A DNA stretch of 64,000 bases from Myxococcales bacterium. GTDB taxonomy: Bacteria; Myxococcota_A; Polyangia; Haliangiales; Haliangiaceae. Both the position numbers and the translations under genes were made by a program. Location of the stretch: contig JADJJK010000046.1 of NCBI GenBank assembly GCA_016706545.1, positions 1 through 64,000 on the forward strand. The letters run 5' to 3'. The notes beneath the pieces were generated by a model. It saw only the letters and a list, made by a program, of their open reading frames with translations. It did no database searches and was not told the origin of the DNA. Below are positions 53,900 to 62,861 of this stretch, in pieces; within the stretch, counting starts at the first letter, position 1, and every line of letters starts with the position of its first letter.

Positions 53900-54647
53900 G
53901 GACCTTGGCCGCGCGGCCGGCCACTGTGACCGTGCCGCCGACCTCCCAGGTGGTGCGGTGCAAGTATCCCAGCGCGAGCTGGTGATCTCCCTCGGCCACC
54001 GCCGAGGTGATGGTTCCGGCGCGGTCCTTCGCGGGATGGCTGATGATCGCGCCAGGCGCGACGGGCTCTGGCCCCTCGATGAGGAGGCCGCGCAGCGCGC
54101 GCGCCGAGTTGCCCTGCGCGTGGACGCGGAACACCGGCTCCTGGCCGACGTAGCACCCCTTCTCGTAGTCGAGGAAGGCCGCGAGCGGCGTCTCGAACGG
54201 GAAGCAGTCCTCATCGACGTCGACGCCGTAGCGCAAGAAGCCGCCGCGGATCCTCAACACCTCCAGCGCGTGGGCAGATCCTGGGGCTTGTGGCGGCTCG
54301 CCGGCCACAAAAGGCGCGCGCCAGACATCTGCCGGGCTGCTCCACACACGATACGAGGGCAGGTGGCGGCGCTCGAAGGTCACGTCGTCCATGACCGCAT
54401 AGCGCTCCAGGATCTGGGTGGTCTTGTCGATGAGCTCGGGCTCACAGCGCAGCCACAGCTCTTCGCCGTGCGGCTCCAGCGCGAACACCGAGAGCACGCG
54501 GCCCTTGGGCAGCAAGAGCGCGCCCCACGTTGGCCGGTCGCTGGGCAGCGTCGGGACATTGATGGTGGTGAGACCCTGAAGGAAGCGCACCCGGTCGCCG
54601 CCGCTGATGGCGAGCAGTCCCCAGCCCGAGGTATCGACGAGTGTCAT
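53883..54647 (-). CDS. ygfZ: YgfZ/GcvT-domain protein (Fe-S cluster maintenance)
   Basis: The 254-residue folate-binding protein belongs to the YgfZ/IBA57 family, which helps assemble or repair Fe-S clusters. The diagnostic motif KGCYVGQE is at 163-170, including the invariant Cys, within FLDYEKGCYVGQEPVFRVHA. The N-terminal GcvT-like part has ISGGDRVRFLQGLTTINVPT and GALLLPKGRVLSVFALEPHG. It is sandwiched by ATGA overlap with the thioesterase gene upstream and a 17-bp overlap with the lipoprotein gene downstream. Confidence 0.93.
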   Translation of the reverse strand: MTLVDTSGWGLLAISGGDRVRFLQGLTTINVPTLPSDRPTWGALLLPKGRVLSVFALEPHGEELWLRCEPELIDKTTQILERYAVMDDVTFERRHLPSYRVWSSPADVWRAPFVAGEPPQAPGSAHALEVLRIRGGFLRYGVDVDEDCFPFETPLAAFLDYEKGCYVGQEPVFRVHAQGNSARALRGLLIEGPEPVAPGAIISHPAKDRAGTITSAVAEGDHQLALGYLHRTTWEVGGTVTVAGRAAKVHELPF

Positions 54648-55123
54648 GCGGGAGAGTGTGGCCGCTTCCCTGCCGCGCGCAAGCGTTCCTCCCGGCGAGC
54701 TGCGCCCTGGTCCCAGCGCCGCTGATCGTCGGGCGTGGCCAGGGTCAGGGGGCGAATCTCCCGCGGCTGGCCGTGGTCATCCACCGCCACGAACGTGAGA
54801 TACGCCTTGGTGGTGTAGCGGCGAGTGCCGCTGCGGACGTCCTCCGTCTCGACGCGGCAGCCCACTTCCATGGACGTGCGGGAGGCGTAGTTGACCTGGG
54901 CCGAGAGGTTCACCACGTCGCCCACGTGGACGGGGTGGATGAAATCCAGCCGATCGATGGACGCGGTCACGACTCCGCCCGCCGCCAGCCGCATCGCGGC
55001 GACGCCAGAGCAGACATCGATCCATTGCATCATGATGCCGCCGAACATGACCCCGGCGGCACCGTTGGCGTGCCCCGGCATCACGATTTGAGTCATGGTG
55101 CAGCGGGTAGCCTCGGGAGTCAC
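54644..55123 (-). CDS. Acyl-CoA thioesterase, hotdog fold (YciA/BFIT type)
   Basis: The 159-residue protein hydrolyses acyl-CoAs. The hotdog signature is QIVMPGHANGAAGVMFGGIM, with MMQWIDVCSGVAAMRLAAGG and TASIDRLDFIHPVHVGDVVN, the catalytic Asn/Asp and helix. VNYASRTSMEVGCRVETEDV completes the sheet. The start could also be the internal ATG at 55096 (MTQIVMPGHAN). It overlaps ygfZ as ATGA, so the two are translationally linked. Confidence 0.9.
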   Translation of the reverse strand: MTPEATRCTMTQIVMPGHANGAAGVMFGGIMMQWIDVCSGVAAMRLAAGGVVTASIDRLDFIHPVHVGDVVNLSAQVNYASRTSMEVGCRVETEDVRSGTRRYTTKAYLTFVAVDDHGQPREIRPLTLATPDDQRRWDQGAARREERLRAAGKRPHSPA

Positions 55124-55130
55124 TGTGTGA

Positions 55131-55265
55131 CTACTTCTTCTTGGCGGGCGCCGGCTTCTTGGCGGCCATCGCGGTATCGCGCTTGCGCTTGATGCGTGCC
55201 TTCAGCTTGGCCTGGCTCTTGCGGCGCTTCATCTTCGGAGTGTGTCGGTTGTCTCCGCGTCCCAT
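55131..55265 (-). CDS. 44-residue Lys/Arg-rich protein
   Basis: ATG 55265 encodes MGRGDNRHTPKMKRRKSQAK followed by LKARIKRKRDTAMAAKKPAP and AKKK. It is very basic and nearly all helix-prone. The MGRGDxR start resembles bacterial ribosomal small protein THX, and similar MGRGDN-type peptides occur in other proteobacterial genomes, but the core differs and the match is uncertain. A ribosome- or nucleic-acid-associated role is the most reasonable guess. It lies just upstream of the thioesterase gene (7 bp). Confidence 0.7.
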   Translation of the reverse strand: MGRGDNRHTPKMKRRKSQAKLKARIKRKRDTAMAAKKPAPAKKK

Positions 55266-55378
55266 AGCAGTCTCCTCGTAGTCGCAGGAAAAAGGTAGGC
55301 GCGGAGTTTGCGTGTGCAGGCCGGGGTTGTCAATCCCGTGTGCGCCGCGATTGCCAGGGGCGGCGCCAAGGGCCGGGA

Positions 55379-56317
55379 TCAGGCCCGCGCCTGACGCCAC
55401 TTCCGGACCTTGCCGACCACGCCGCCCAGGGCAACCCGCATCATCTGGTCCCACACTGCAGGTTGCCGGGGCTGGCTCCACAGGCTGGCCGCCAGGCGCC
55501 GGGTGGCGCCACCTCGATCTCGATTGTGCAGGCACTCGCCGGCGGCGTCGCGCAAGATCAGCGCGCGCGCGTGGCGTCGCGTGACGTCGTCGATCTCCTG
55601 GGGCCAGGCCGCGCACAGCTTGTCGAGCACCTTCCACTGGCTCTGCTCCATCACCGGCGAGCCGCGGAAGGTCCCCGTGCGGTGAAAGTGGATCTCGCTG
55701 AGCACCTCGTGGACGTTGCGGATCTCGCCCAGCGCCGCCAGGCGGAGCCACAGGTCCCAGTCCTCGGCAGCCGACAGCGACTCATCGAACCCTCCCACCT
55801 GATCGAGCGTCGCGCGCGCAACCAGCACGCCGCTGTTGGAGCTGCCCACCCAGGCGCGGCGGGTGGCGATCTGGCGGAGGCGCTCGCCGCGGTCGGTCGA
55901 AGGGTTGGGATAGAACCGGGTCAACAGCTCTCGACCGCTGGCGTCGCGGATGCGGTTGCCGCAGCCGACGGCGATGGTGCCGGGGTGCTCGGCGAGCACC
56001 TCGAGCTGACGCGCGAGCTTGGTGGGCAGCCAGCAATCGTCAGCGTCGAGCAGCGCGATGAGCTCGGCGGTGCTGGCGCGCCAGCCAGCGTTGCGCGCCT
56101 TGCTCACGCCGACCCGCGGCGTACGCAGCACGCGCACGGCGTCGGCGTAGCGGGCCAGCACCTGATCGGTGTCGTCCGTCGAGCCGTCGTCGATGACGAT
56201 GATCTCGTCTGGCGGCCGGGTCTGGTTTTGCACGCTGTCGATGGCGCGAGCCAGGTAGCGTCCATAGTTGAAAGTGGGGATCACCGCCGCAATACGCACG
56301 GCACCATGGTGCCACAC
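55379..56317 (-). CDS. Family 2 glycosyltransferase
   Basis: The GT-A enzyme transfers sugar from a nucleotide donor, probably for exo- or lipopolysaccharide. Landmarks are IAAVIPTFNYGRYLARAIDS, IIVIDDGSTDDT, VGVSKARNAGWRASTAELIA and the metal-binding LLDADDCW. The acceptor region is GGFDESLSAAEDWDLWLRLA, with ED as the likely base pair. The start may be GTG 56299 rather than 56317. It is transcribed after the polysaccharide deacetylase, with a 146-bp gap. Confidence 0.93.
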   Translation of the reverse strand: MWHHGAVRIAAVIPTFNYGRYLARAIDSVQNQTRPPDEIIVIDDGSTDDTDQVLARYADAVRVLRTPRVGVSKARNAGWRASTAELIALLDADDCWLPTKLARQLEVLAEHPGTIAVGCGNRIRDASGRELLTRFYPNPSTDRGERLRQIATRRAWVGSSNSGVLVARATLDQVGGFDESLSAAEDWDLWLRLAALGEIRNVHEVLSEIHFHRTGTFRGSPVMEQSQWKVLDKLCAAWPQEIDDVTRRHARALILRDAAGECLHNRDRGGATRRLAASLWSQPRQPAVWDQMMRVALGGVVGKVRKWRQARA

Positions 56318-56463
56318 CCGCGGCAGATGCGCCCGCTCGCAGGAGCGCGGAAGACACGGCGGATCTTCGACGAGTACGGACGGAGTACGGAACCTTCACA
56401 GCCACGTGGCCAGCGCAAGTGAGCGCCACTACATGGCGGTCGGCTGCTGCAGCGCAGCTCGCG

Positions 56464-57498
56464 TCAGCGCTGACCGCTCACGCGATCGTGGGGGGCGCGA
56501 AACAGCCGCAGCGCCAGCAGCTCTGGCCGAAACCGGCCGTGCTCATCGCTGACCGCCTCCGCGGGCAGCTCGATCCGCCCGAGCGTGGGCGCCGCGCCGT
56601 CCGGTCCGAGCTGGTTTAGCACCGCGTCGCCGGTGAACAGCAGCGTGTAGCCGGCGGCGCGCGCCGACGCGGCGATCGCGGTGGTGTACTTGCCGTGCGG
56701 AAACGACATCGCCTGCGGCGCCTCGCCGGTGGCGTCGCGCAGGCTGCGGTAGGCGAGCTGCAGATCCATCGCCGGATCCGGAAGGCGCGTCATGGGCGCG
56801 TGGCTCGCGCCGTGACCGCCCAGCGCGGTGCCGTTGCGGGCCATCGCCACCAGCTCGGCGCGCCGCAAGAAGTGACGGTGCCCGCCCGGCGCCAGCCGCG
56901 CCTCCCACGGCGCCAGCACCTGGCGCAGCCGCGAATCCGGCAGGTCCTCGAGCGCCGTGATGAGCCGGCGCAGGGAGCCAAGGTCCGTGACCGGCTGCCT
57001 GGGCGCGCCGGTCGCGTCCCAGAGCGCCTCGAGCTCGCCGCCCGGCGCGGTGCCAGCGCGGAAGCCGTGGATGAGCAGCGTCTCCCAGAACGCCAGCGGG
57101 CGCTGGCCGTCGATGGCATCGGCGGCGATGAAGGCGAGCGCCGGCATCTTGCGGTTGGCCAGGTGCGGCAGCGCGACCTCTTCGTGGTCGATCCAGCCAT
57201 CATCAAAGGTGATGAGCAGCGGATAGTCTGGAAGCTGGGCGTCCAGGATGTCCTGCAGGCTGACCGGGGTGTAGTGCTGCTTGAAGAAGTCCAGGCACGC
57301 GACGAACAGATCCTCCGGCATCGTGTACTCGGGATCGCAGTACGCAAACCGGGGATCGGCGCGCCCAAGGACGCGGTGAAAGATGACCACGGTGAGCACG
57401 CGGCGGTTGCGCTTGCGGTGATACGCGGGCAACGCGCCCAGGTGGTAGATACCCGCCTTGAAGGCGGGCCGGGCTACCCGCTTGACAACCTCGAGCAT
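56464..57498 (-). CDS. Polysaccharide deacetylase (NodB/CE4 family)
   Basis: The 344-residue protein starts MLEVVKRVARPAFKAGIYHL. The NodB domain has the metal/catalytic motif ITFDDGWIDHE, the His motif in GGHGASHAPMT (HxxxH) and SFPHGKYTTAIAASARAAGY. Between them lies a longer-than-usual insertion (about 140-215). It removes acetyl groups from a polysaccharide or lipid-linked sugar. The neighbouring GT2 gene downstream suggests a shared cell-surface polysaccharide function. No signal peptide is evident, so the active site may be cytoplasmic or membrane-associated. Confidence 0.9.
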   Translation of the reverse strand: MLEVVKRVARPAFKAGIYHLGALPAYHRKRNRRVLTVVIFHRVLGRADPRFAYCDPEYTMPEDLFVACLDFFKQHYTPVSLQDILDAQLPDYPLLITFDDGWIDHEEVALPHLANRKMPALAFIAADAIDGQRPLAFWETLLIHGFRAGTAPGGELEALWDATGAPRQPVTDLGSLRRLITALEDLPDSRLRQVLAPWEARLAPGGHRHFLRRAELVAMARNGTALGGHGASHAPMTRLPDPAMDLQLAYRSLRDATGEAPQAMSFPHGKYTTAIAASARAAGYTLLFTGDAVLNQLGPDGAAPTLGRIELPAEAVSDEHGRFRPELLALRLFRAPHDRVSGQR

Positions 57499-57717
57499 GA
57501 CGCGACCAGGGTATCACTGATGCGCCGGCCTGGGGCGCGTCCGGCATGCGAGAGTCTCGGAGTTTTGGGGCCCCTGGGCCGTCGAAGAATGGCCGCGTGA
57601 CGTGTGTCGTACTTGTGGTGACGTTGTGCCCGCCAGCTCGGCTGGACGACGCTTGGCCGAGGCTCGGCGCCTCTGGCGTTCCTCTGGCGTTCTCCTCTAG
57701 CGGCGCGGCGCCAGAGG

Positions 57718-58269
57718 TCAGAGCGGAGGTTTCTCTTTGTGATACTTGCGCACCAGCGAGCTCAGGTGGGTGGCCAGCGCGATCACCTTCTCGTTCTCGG
57801 CGGCGCGCGAGAAGTACACCGAGTAGATGTCGTGCTCCTCCTCGCCGGGTTCACGCAGCCGGAGCAACACGCTGCCGTTTCGCTCGTCGAGCCGGCCCTG
57901 CCGGCGGCTGGGCAGATCGAGCTTCTCCACCAGGCTCCACGCCTTGGCTGACTCTGCCGGGGTGAGGTTCACCGGCGCGAACTTCTCGAGCTTGTCCTCG
58001 AGCGAGTACGCGACCCACATCACGGTGCCGCGGAGGCGGACCTCCCATTGGTCGCCCTCGGGGCTCATCGTCACGTAGTCCAGCATGCGGCCGTTGGACT
58101 CCCCGCGCTCGGAGCCGCCGAAGCGCTGCGTCGACGAGGAGTACTTTCCGCCGCCGCAGGCGGTGGCGCAGCACACGAGCACCAGCGCCGCGCGCGCGCG
58201 GGCGAGCGACCAGCCCGACGAGCCATCGAGGAGCCAACGAGAACCAAGGAGACGCCAGAGCCGCTGCAT
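57718..58269 (-). CDS. Small lipoprotein, unknown function
   Basis: The 183-residue protein has a long n-region (MQRLWRLLGSRWLLDGSSGW), then ALVLVCCATACGGG with the lipobox. The mature part is soluble and charged: MSPEGDQWEVRLRGTVMWVA, YSLEDKLEKFAPVNLTPAES, AKAWSLVEKLDLPSRRQGRL and FSRAAENEKVIALATHLSSL. No family is recognised. It lies between the deacetylase and tfuA on the same strand; the 156-bp gap to tfuA suggests a separate transcript. Confidence 0.75.
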   Translation of the reverse strand: MQRLWRLLGSRWLLDGSSGWSLARARAALVLVCCATACGGGKYSSSTQRFGGSERGESNGRMLDYVTMSPEGDQWEVRLRGTVMWVAYSLEDKLEKFAPVNLTPAESAKAWSLVEKLDLPSRRQGRLDERNGSVLLRLREPGEEEHDIYSVYFSRAAENEKVIALATHLSSLVRKYHKEKPPL

Positions 58270-58425
58270 GTGGCCACACTGTAGCGCGGTCCGCCCAAGT
58301 GAGCGTGCCTGAGCGTGCCTGAGCGTGGCCGAGCGCGGCTGAGCGCAGATGGGGCGCGGTTAGGGGACCAACGGCGCAGATCTGGGAGTGAGCCAGGTCT
58401 CGACCGCCAGGCAGTGTGTCCTGCC

Positions 58426-59175
58426 TCACCGCCCGGACAGGGCAGCGAGCTGCAGGAGCGCCCAGGTGCGGGGCACCTTGATGGGGGCAGGCCGCGACCA
58501 GCCGTGGCGGGTCAGGCGGCGCAGGGCCAGGCGGGCATCGGCCGCCTTGGCGTCCGGCCGGTGGCGCGCGAGGTATCCGCGCAGGCGAGCCACCGCGCGC
58601 GGGGACGTGCCGTGGGTCGTCGCGTCCTCGAGGAGCTGGGCCCACGTGCGCTCGCGGTAGGGCCGCGCTCTGGCCAGCTCCACGAGCGCCCCGCGCACCG
58701 CCTCGCCGATGGCGCCGGCGCGCTGGGCGCCGGCCAGGCCGTGGCGCAGGTTGACCAGCGCGTCGGAGATCGGCGCGAAGCCGTGCGCCGCCGGCAGGTG
58801 CGCCACCGCCACTTCATCGTCCGCGGACAGCTCGCCGCGCGCGAACGCGCGATACACCGCGCCCACCCCCACCATGCCCCAGGGCCCAAGCTCCGCCGCG
58901 CGCAGCGCGCCCATGCTGCTCGCGCCCCACACCGCGATGCCACGCTCGAGCGCGACCAGGATCTCCTTGTGCCACACCGCGGCCATGCGCTCGAAGTAGC
59001 CGTCGAGGATGAGCACGCACCCGGGCCGTCGCCGGGCCTGGGTCAACGCCAGAAGCTCGCCCACGGCGATGGGCGGCCGGAGCTGCGCGGCGGGCGCCAG
59101 GCGCTCGACCTCCGCCGCTGGCAGCGAGGGGCCGACATGCACGATCAGCTCGTCGGATCCGGCGGGCCTGGTCAT
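58426..59175 (-). CDS. tfuA: TfuA-like protein, YcaO partner
   Basis: The 249-residue protein matches the TfuA core family (PF07812). Landmarks are IVHVGPSLPAAEVERLAPAA, VLILDGYFERMAAVWHKEIL, AVWGASSMGALRAAELGPWG and the block from GMVGVGAVYRAFARGELS into DDEVAVAHLPAAHGF. TfuA proteins work with YcaO to install backbone thioamides, for example in methanogen McrA and in thioamide RiPPs; TfuA is thought to help deliver sulfide. The start ATG 59175 overlaps the ycaO stop as ATGA, so the two are translated together. A C-terminal extension (RLTRHGWSRPAPIKVPRTWA) is helical and basic. Confidence 0.95.
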   Translation of the reverse strand: MTRPAGSDELIVHVGPSLPAAEVERLAPAAQLRPPIAVGELLALTQARRRPGCVLILDGYFERMAAVWHKEILVALERGIAVWGASSMGALRAAELGPWGMVGVGAVYRAFARGELSADDEVAVAHLPAAHGFAPISDALVNLRHGLAGAQRAGAIGEAVRGALVELARARPYRERTWAQLLEDATTHGTSPRAVARLRGYLARHRPDAKAADARLALRRLTRHGWSRPAPIKVPRTWALLQLAALSGR

Positions 59176-60395
59176 CCCATGCCCCCGACATCGCAGGCGC
59201 GGCCAGGCACCAGCACCTTGACCACCGGCACCGCCAGGTCGGGCCGGGTGAGGTTCACCGCGATGACCTGCTTGTCGCCGCGCGCCGTCAGGCGGGCGAC
59301 CACCAGCTCCAGATCGGCGCCCAGATCCTCGCTGGCCAGGGCGGGGAGCTCGTGAAACAGCACCGGCTCGTACGGCTCGTCGGATAGCTCGCGCCAGATC
59401 TGCCGCAGCAGCTCCGGATCGGTGGCGCGGCGGTAGTCGTGGGGGAAGAAGTCGTCGCGCGCGCCGGCGATGTAGGTCATCCGGGTCTGCGCCGCCTCGG
59501 TGATGGCCCGGGCCATCGCGATCTCCGGCGCCAGGTGGCAGCCGAAACCCTGATACAGGCCGAGCGCGCGCCACGCGGGCTGGTCGGGATCTTCGAGAAT
59601 GGCGCAGCCAAAGACGGGGATCCCGACATCCGAGGTCAGATCCCAGACCACCACGCGAACCCCGGCCGCGGTGAACTGGCGCAAGAGCGCCACGCACGCT
59701 GGATCGTCGATGCTGTCGAGCATCAAGCGCCGCTGGCTGCCGGCGCGTCGCCAGCGCGCCTCGGCGTCGCGCTCGATGACCTCGCAGAGCCCGTGCAAGA
59801 TCGCCTCCACCAGGCAGTTGCCAGAGGCCAGGCCGTTGGAGGACACGTCGAAGTGCGGCACCGTCTTGCCGAAGACGCAGTCCAGCGTGACCGCGTCCTT
59901 GGGCACCCAGATGGGCTGCGCGCTCACCAGCTCGAAGCCCTCGACCCAGGTCATGGGCCGCTGGGTCAGCGGCAGCCGCGGCGGCCCCGCGCTGCGCCCG
60001 CGGCGAGGCGGTCGTGGGCCAGGTGGCAACCGCGACACCGGGGCGACGCGCACCTTGCGCGCCAGCTCGCGGGCGCTGCCGCGACGCTGGGGCAGGCGCA
60101 GGTGCTCCGCGTGCCAGGTCTCGAGCGCCTCCATCAGCGCCGAGACCTGCGCGGCCAGGAGCGAGATGCCCTTGCCTTGCTGGGTGGACAGCGAGCGTCC
60201 CATCGGGCGGATCGCCGACACCACGGGGATGCCGATGGTGTCGAGGCCGGTGAGGTCGGCGATGCGGACCAGGCCGATGTCCTTGGCCAGCGGCGAGAAC
60301 CGCTGCCACGTCGCCTGCAGCGACGCGGCGCGATGCGTGCCCACGGTCAGCCGCGCGGTGGCGGTGAGGGGTTGGTCGAAGAAGGACAGGGCCAT
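59172..60395 (-). CDS. ycaO: YcaO-domain cyclodehydratase / thioamide-forming ATPase
   Basis: YcaO enzymes use ATP to phosphorylate a backbone amide oxygen; with TfuA the product is a thioamide. The 407-residue protein has the N-terminal ATP-binding element SALMEALETWHAEH (S85, E89, E92), the NGLASGN loop at 187-193 and the second Glu/His cluster EAILHGLCEVIERDAE with E197, H201, E205 and E208. DLTSDVGIPVFGCAI and GCHLAPEIAMARAITEAAQT are further family blocks. A proline/arginine-rich insertion (120-142) lies near the ATP site. The C-terminus (VLVPGRACDVGGMG) lacks the PxPxP tail of azoline-forming YcaOs, which supports thioamidation. Confidence 0.95.
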   Translation of the reverse strand: MALSFFDQPLTATARLTVGTHRAASLQATWQRFSPLAKDIGLVRIADLTGLDTIGIPVVSAIRPMGRSLSTQQGKGISLLAAQVSALMEALETWHAEHLRLPQRRGSARELARKVRVAPVSRLPPGPRPPRRGRSAGPPRLPLTQRPMTWVEGFELVSAQPIWVPKDAVTLDCVFGKTVPHFDVSSNGLASGNCLVEAILHGLCEVIERDAEARWRRAGSQRRLMLDSIDDPACVALLRQFTAAGVRVVVWDLTSDVGIPVFGCAILEDPDQPAWRALGLYQGFGCHLAPEIAMARAITEAAQTRMTYIAGARDDFFPHDYRRATDPELLRQIWRELSDEPYEPVLFHELPALASEDLGADLELVVARLTARGDKQVIAVNLTRPDLAVPVVKVLVPGRACDVGGMG

Positions 60396-60477
60396 GGCCA
60401 GGCGCCACGCACCATCCCATGAAACGACCGCGCCCGGGAGGTGCGCCGCTCGCTCATCGAGCGCGGCGGCGCGGCGC

Positions 60478-61020
60478 TCAGCAGGTCGCGCGCAGGAGCA
60501 GCATCATGAGCAGCGCGGCGGCGACGAACGCGCCTGCTGCCAGCGCCACCTTGGGCCACAGCGGCTGGCGGCGGGGCCTGGGCGGGGGGGGCAGGGCGGC
60601 GATCGCGGAGTCGTCGCCGATGAAGATGCGCGCGCGGGGCCCGCCGGGGCCAAACTCCACCATCAGCGGCGCGCCCGCGGCGACCGGCGCCTCGGTGGTG
60701 CGGTGGCCCTCGACGAACGTGCCGTTGGAGCTGCCGAGGTCGACGAGGACCCAGCTGGCGTTGACTCGCCGCAGCTCGGCGTGTCGGGAGCTGGCGTCGA
60801 TATCGCGGTGCGCGTCGAAGGCGACCTCGCATTCCGGGTGGCGGCCAAAGCGGATGCGCGCCTCCGCCGACAGCTCCTGGCGCTGGCCCCGGCGCGTGCC
60901 ATCGACGTGATCGATGACGATGCGGACCTCGCGGGCCGGTCCTTCCCGCTCCCCATCTTCCGGCGGGCGAGCGTTCTCCGGATCAACTAGCCCGGCGGTG
61001 TCGCTCCTCCGCTTGCGCAC
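60478..61020 (-). CDS. FHA-domain membrane protein
   Basis: The start is taken as GTG 61020 (VRKRRSDTAGLVDPENARPP); the frame continues further upstream but with no recognisable sequence. The FHA domain at about 55-130 has RIRFGRHPECEVAFDAHRD, SSRHAELRRVN and SSNGTFVEGHRT, all needed for phosphothreonine binding. A Pro-rich linker and a C-terminal transmembrane helix (WPKVALAAGAFVAAALLMML) follow. It is therefore a tail-anchored phosphopeptide reader. It lies 82 bp upstream of ycaO and is divergent from the Ser/Thr kinase (237-bp gap), so the kinase could supply its phospho-ligand. Confidence 0.88.
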   Translation of the reverse strand: MRKRRSDTAGLVDPENARPPEDGEREGPAREVRIVIDHVDGTRRGQRQELSAEARIRFGRHPECEVAFDAHRDIDASSRHAELRRVNASWVLVDLGSSNGTFVEGHRTTEAPVAAGAPLMVEFGPGGPRARIFIGDDSAIAALPPPPRPRRQPLWPKVALAAGAFVAAALLMMLLLRATC

Positions 61021-61256
61021 GCGGCCATGGTAGCCCAGCAAGCATTCGGCGCGACACCATGCGCCGGCATTTCGGCCCGCCCTTTGGGCCTGCCACCCCG
61101 GAGCCTTGGCGCCGCTGGCGGTCCGCCGCTGCCCGGTCAAGTGAGCGCCGTTTCGGCTTCGGCGGAAAAACGCCGGGGGACGCCGGCTGCGCCTGAGAAG
61201 TTGCTGAAAGGGCAGTGCGCACAAGCCGCACTTCTGCAACAATCGCGGTCCAAGGG

Positions 61257-62837
<1,581 letters not shown>

Positions 62838-62861
62838 CCGCCAGGCTCCTGACGCCGCGCT

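Noticed and set aside
58280..58425. Possible precursor peptide downstream of tfuA
   Set aside because: The stretch has 10-bp direct repeats (GAGCGTGCCT type) but no ATG on the tfuA strand and no Cys/Gly-rich core.
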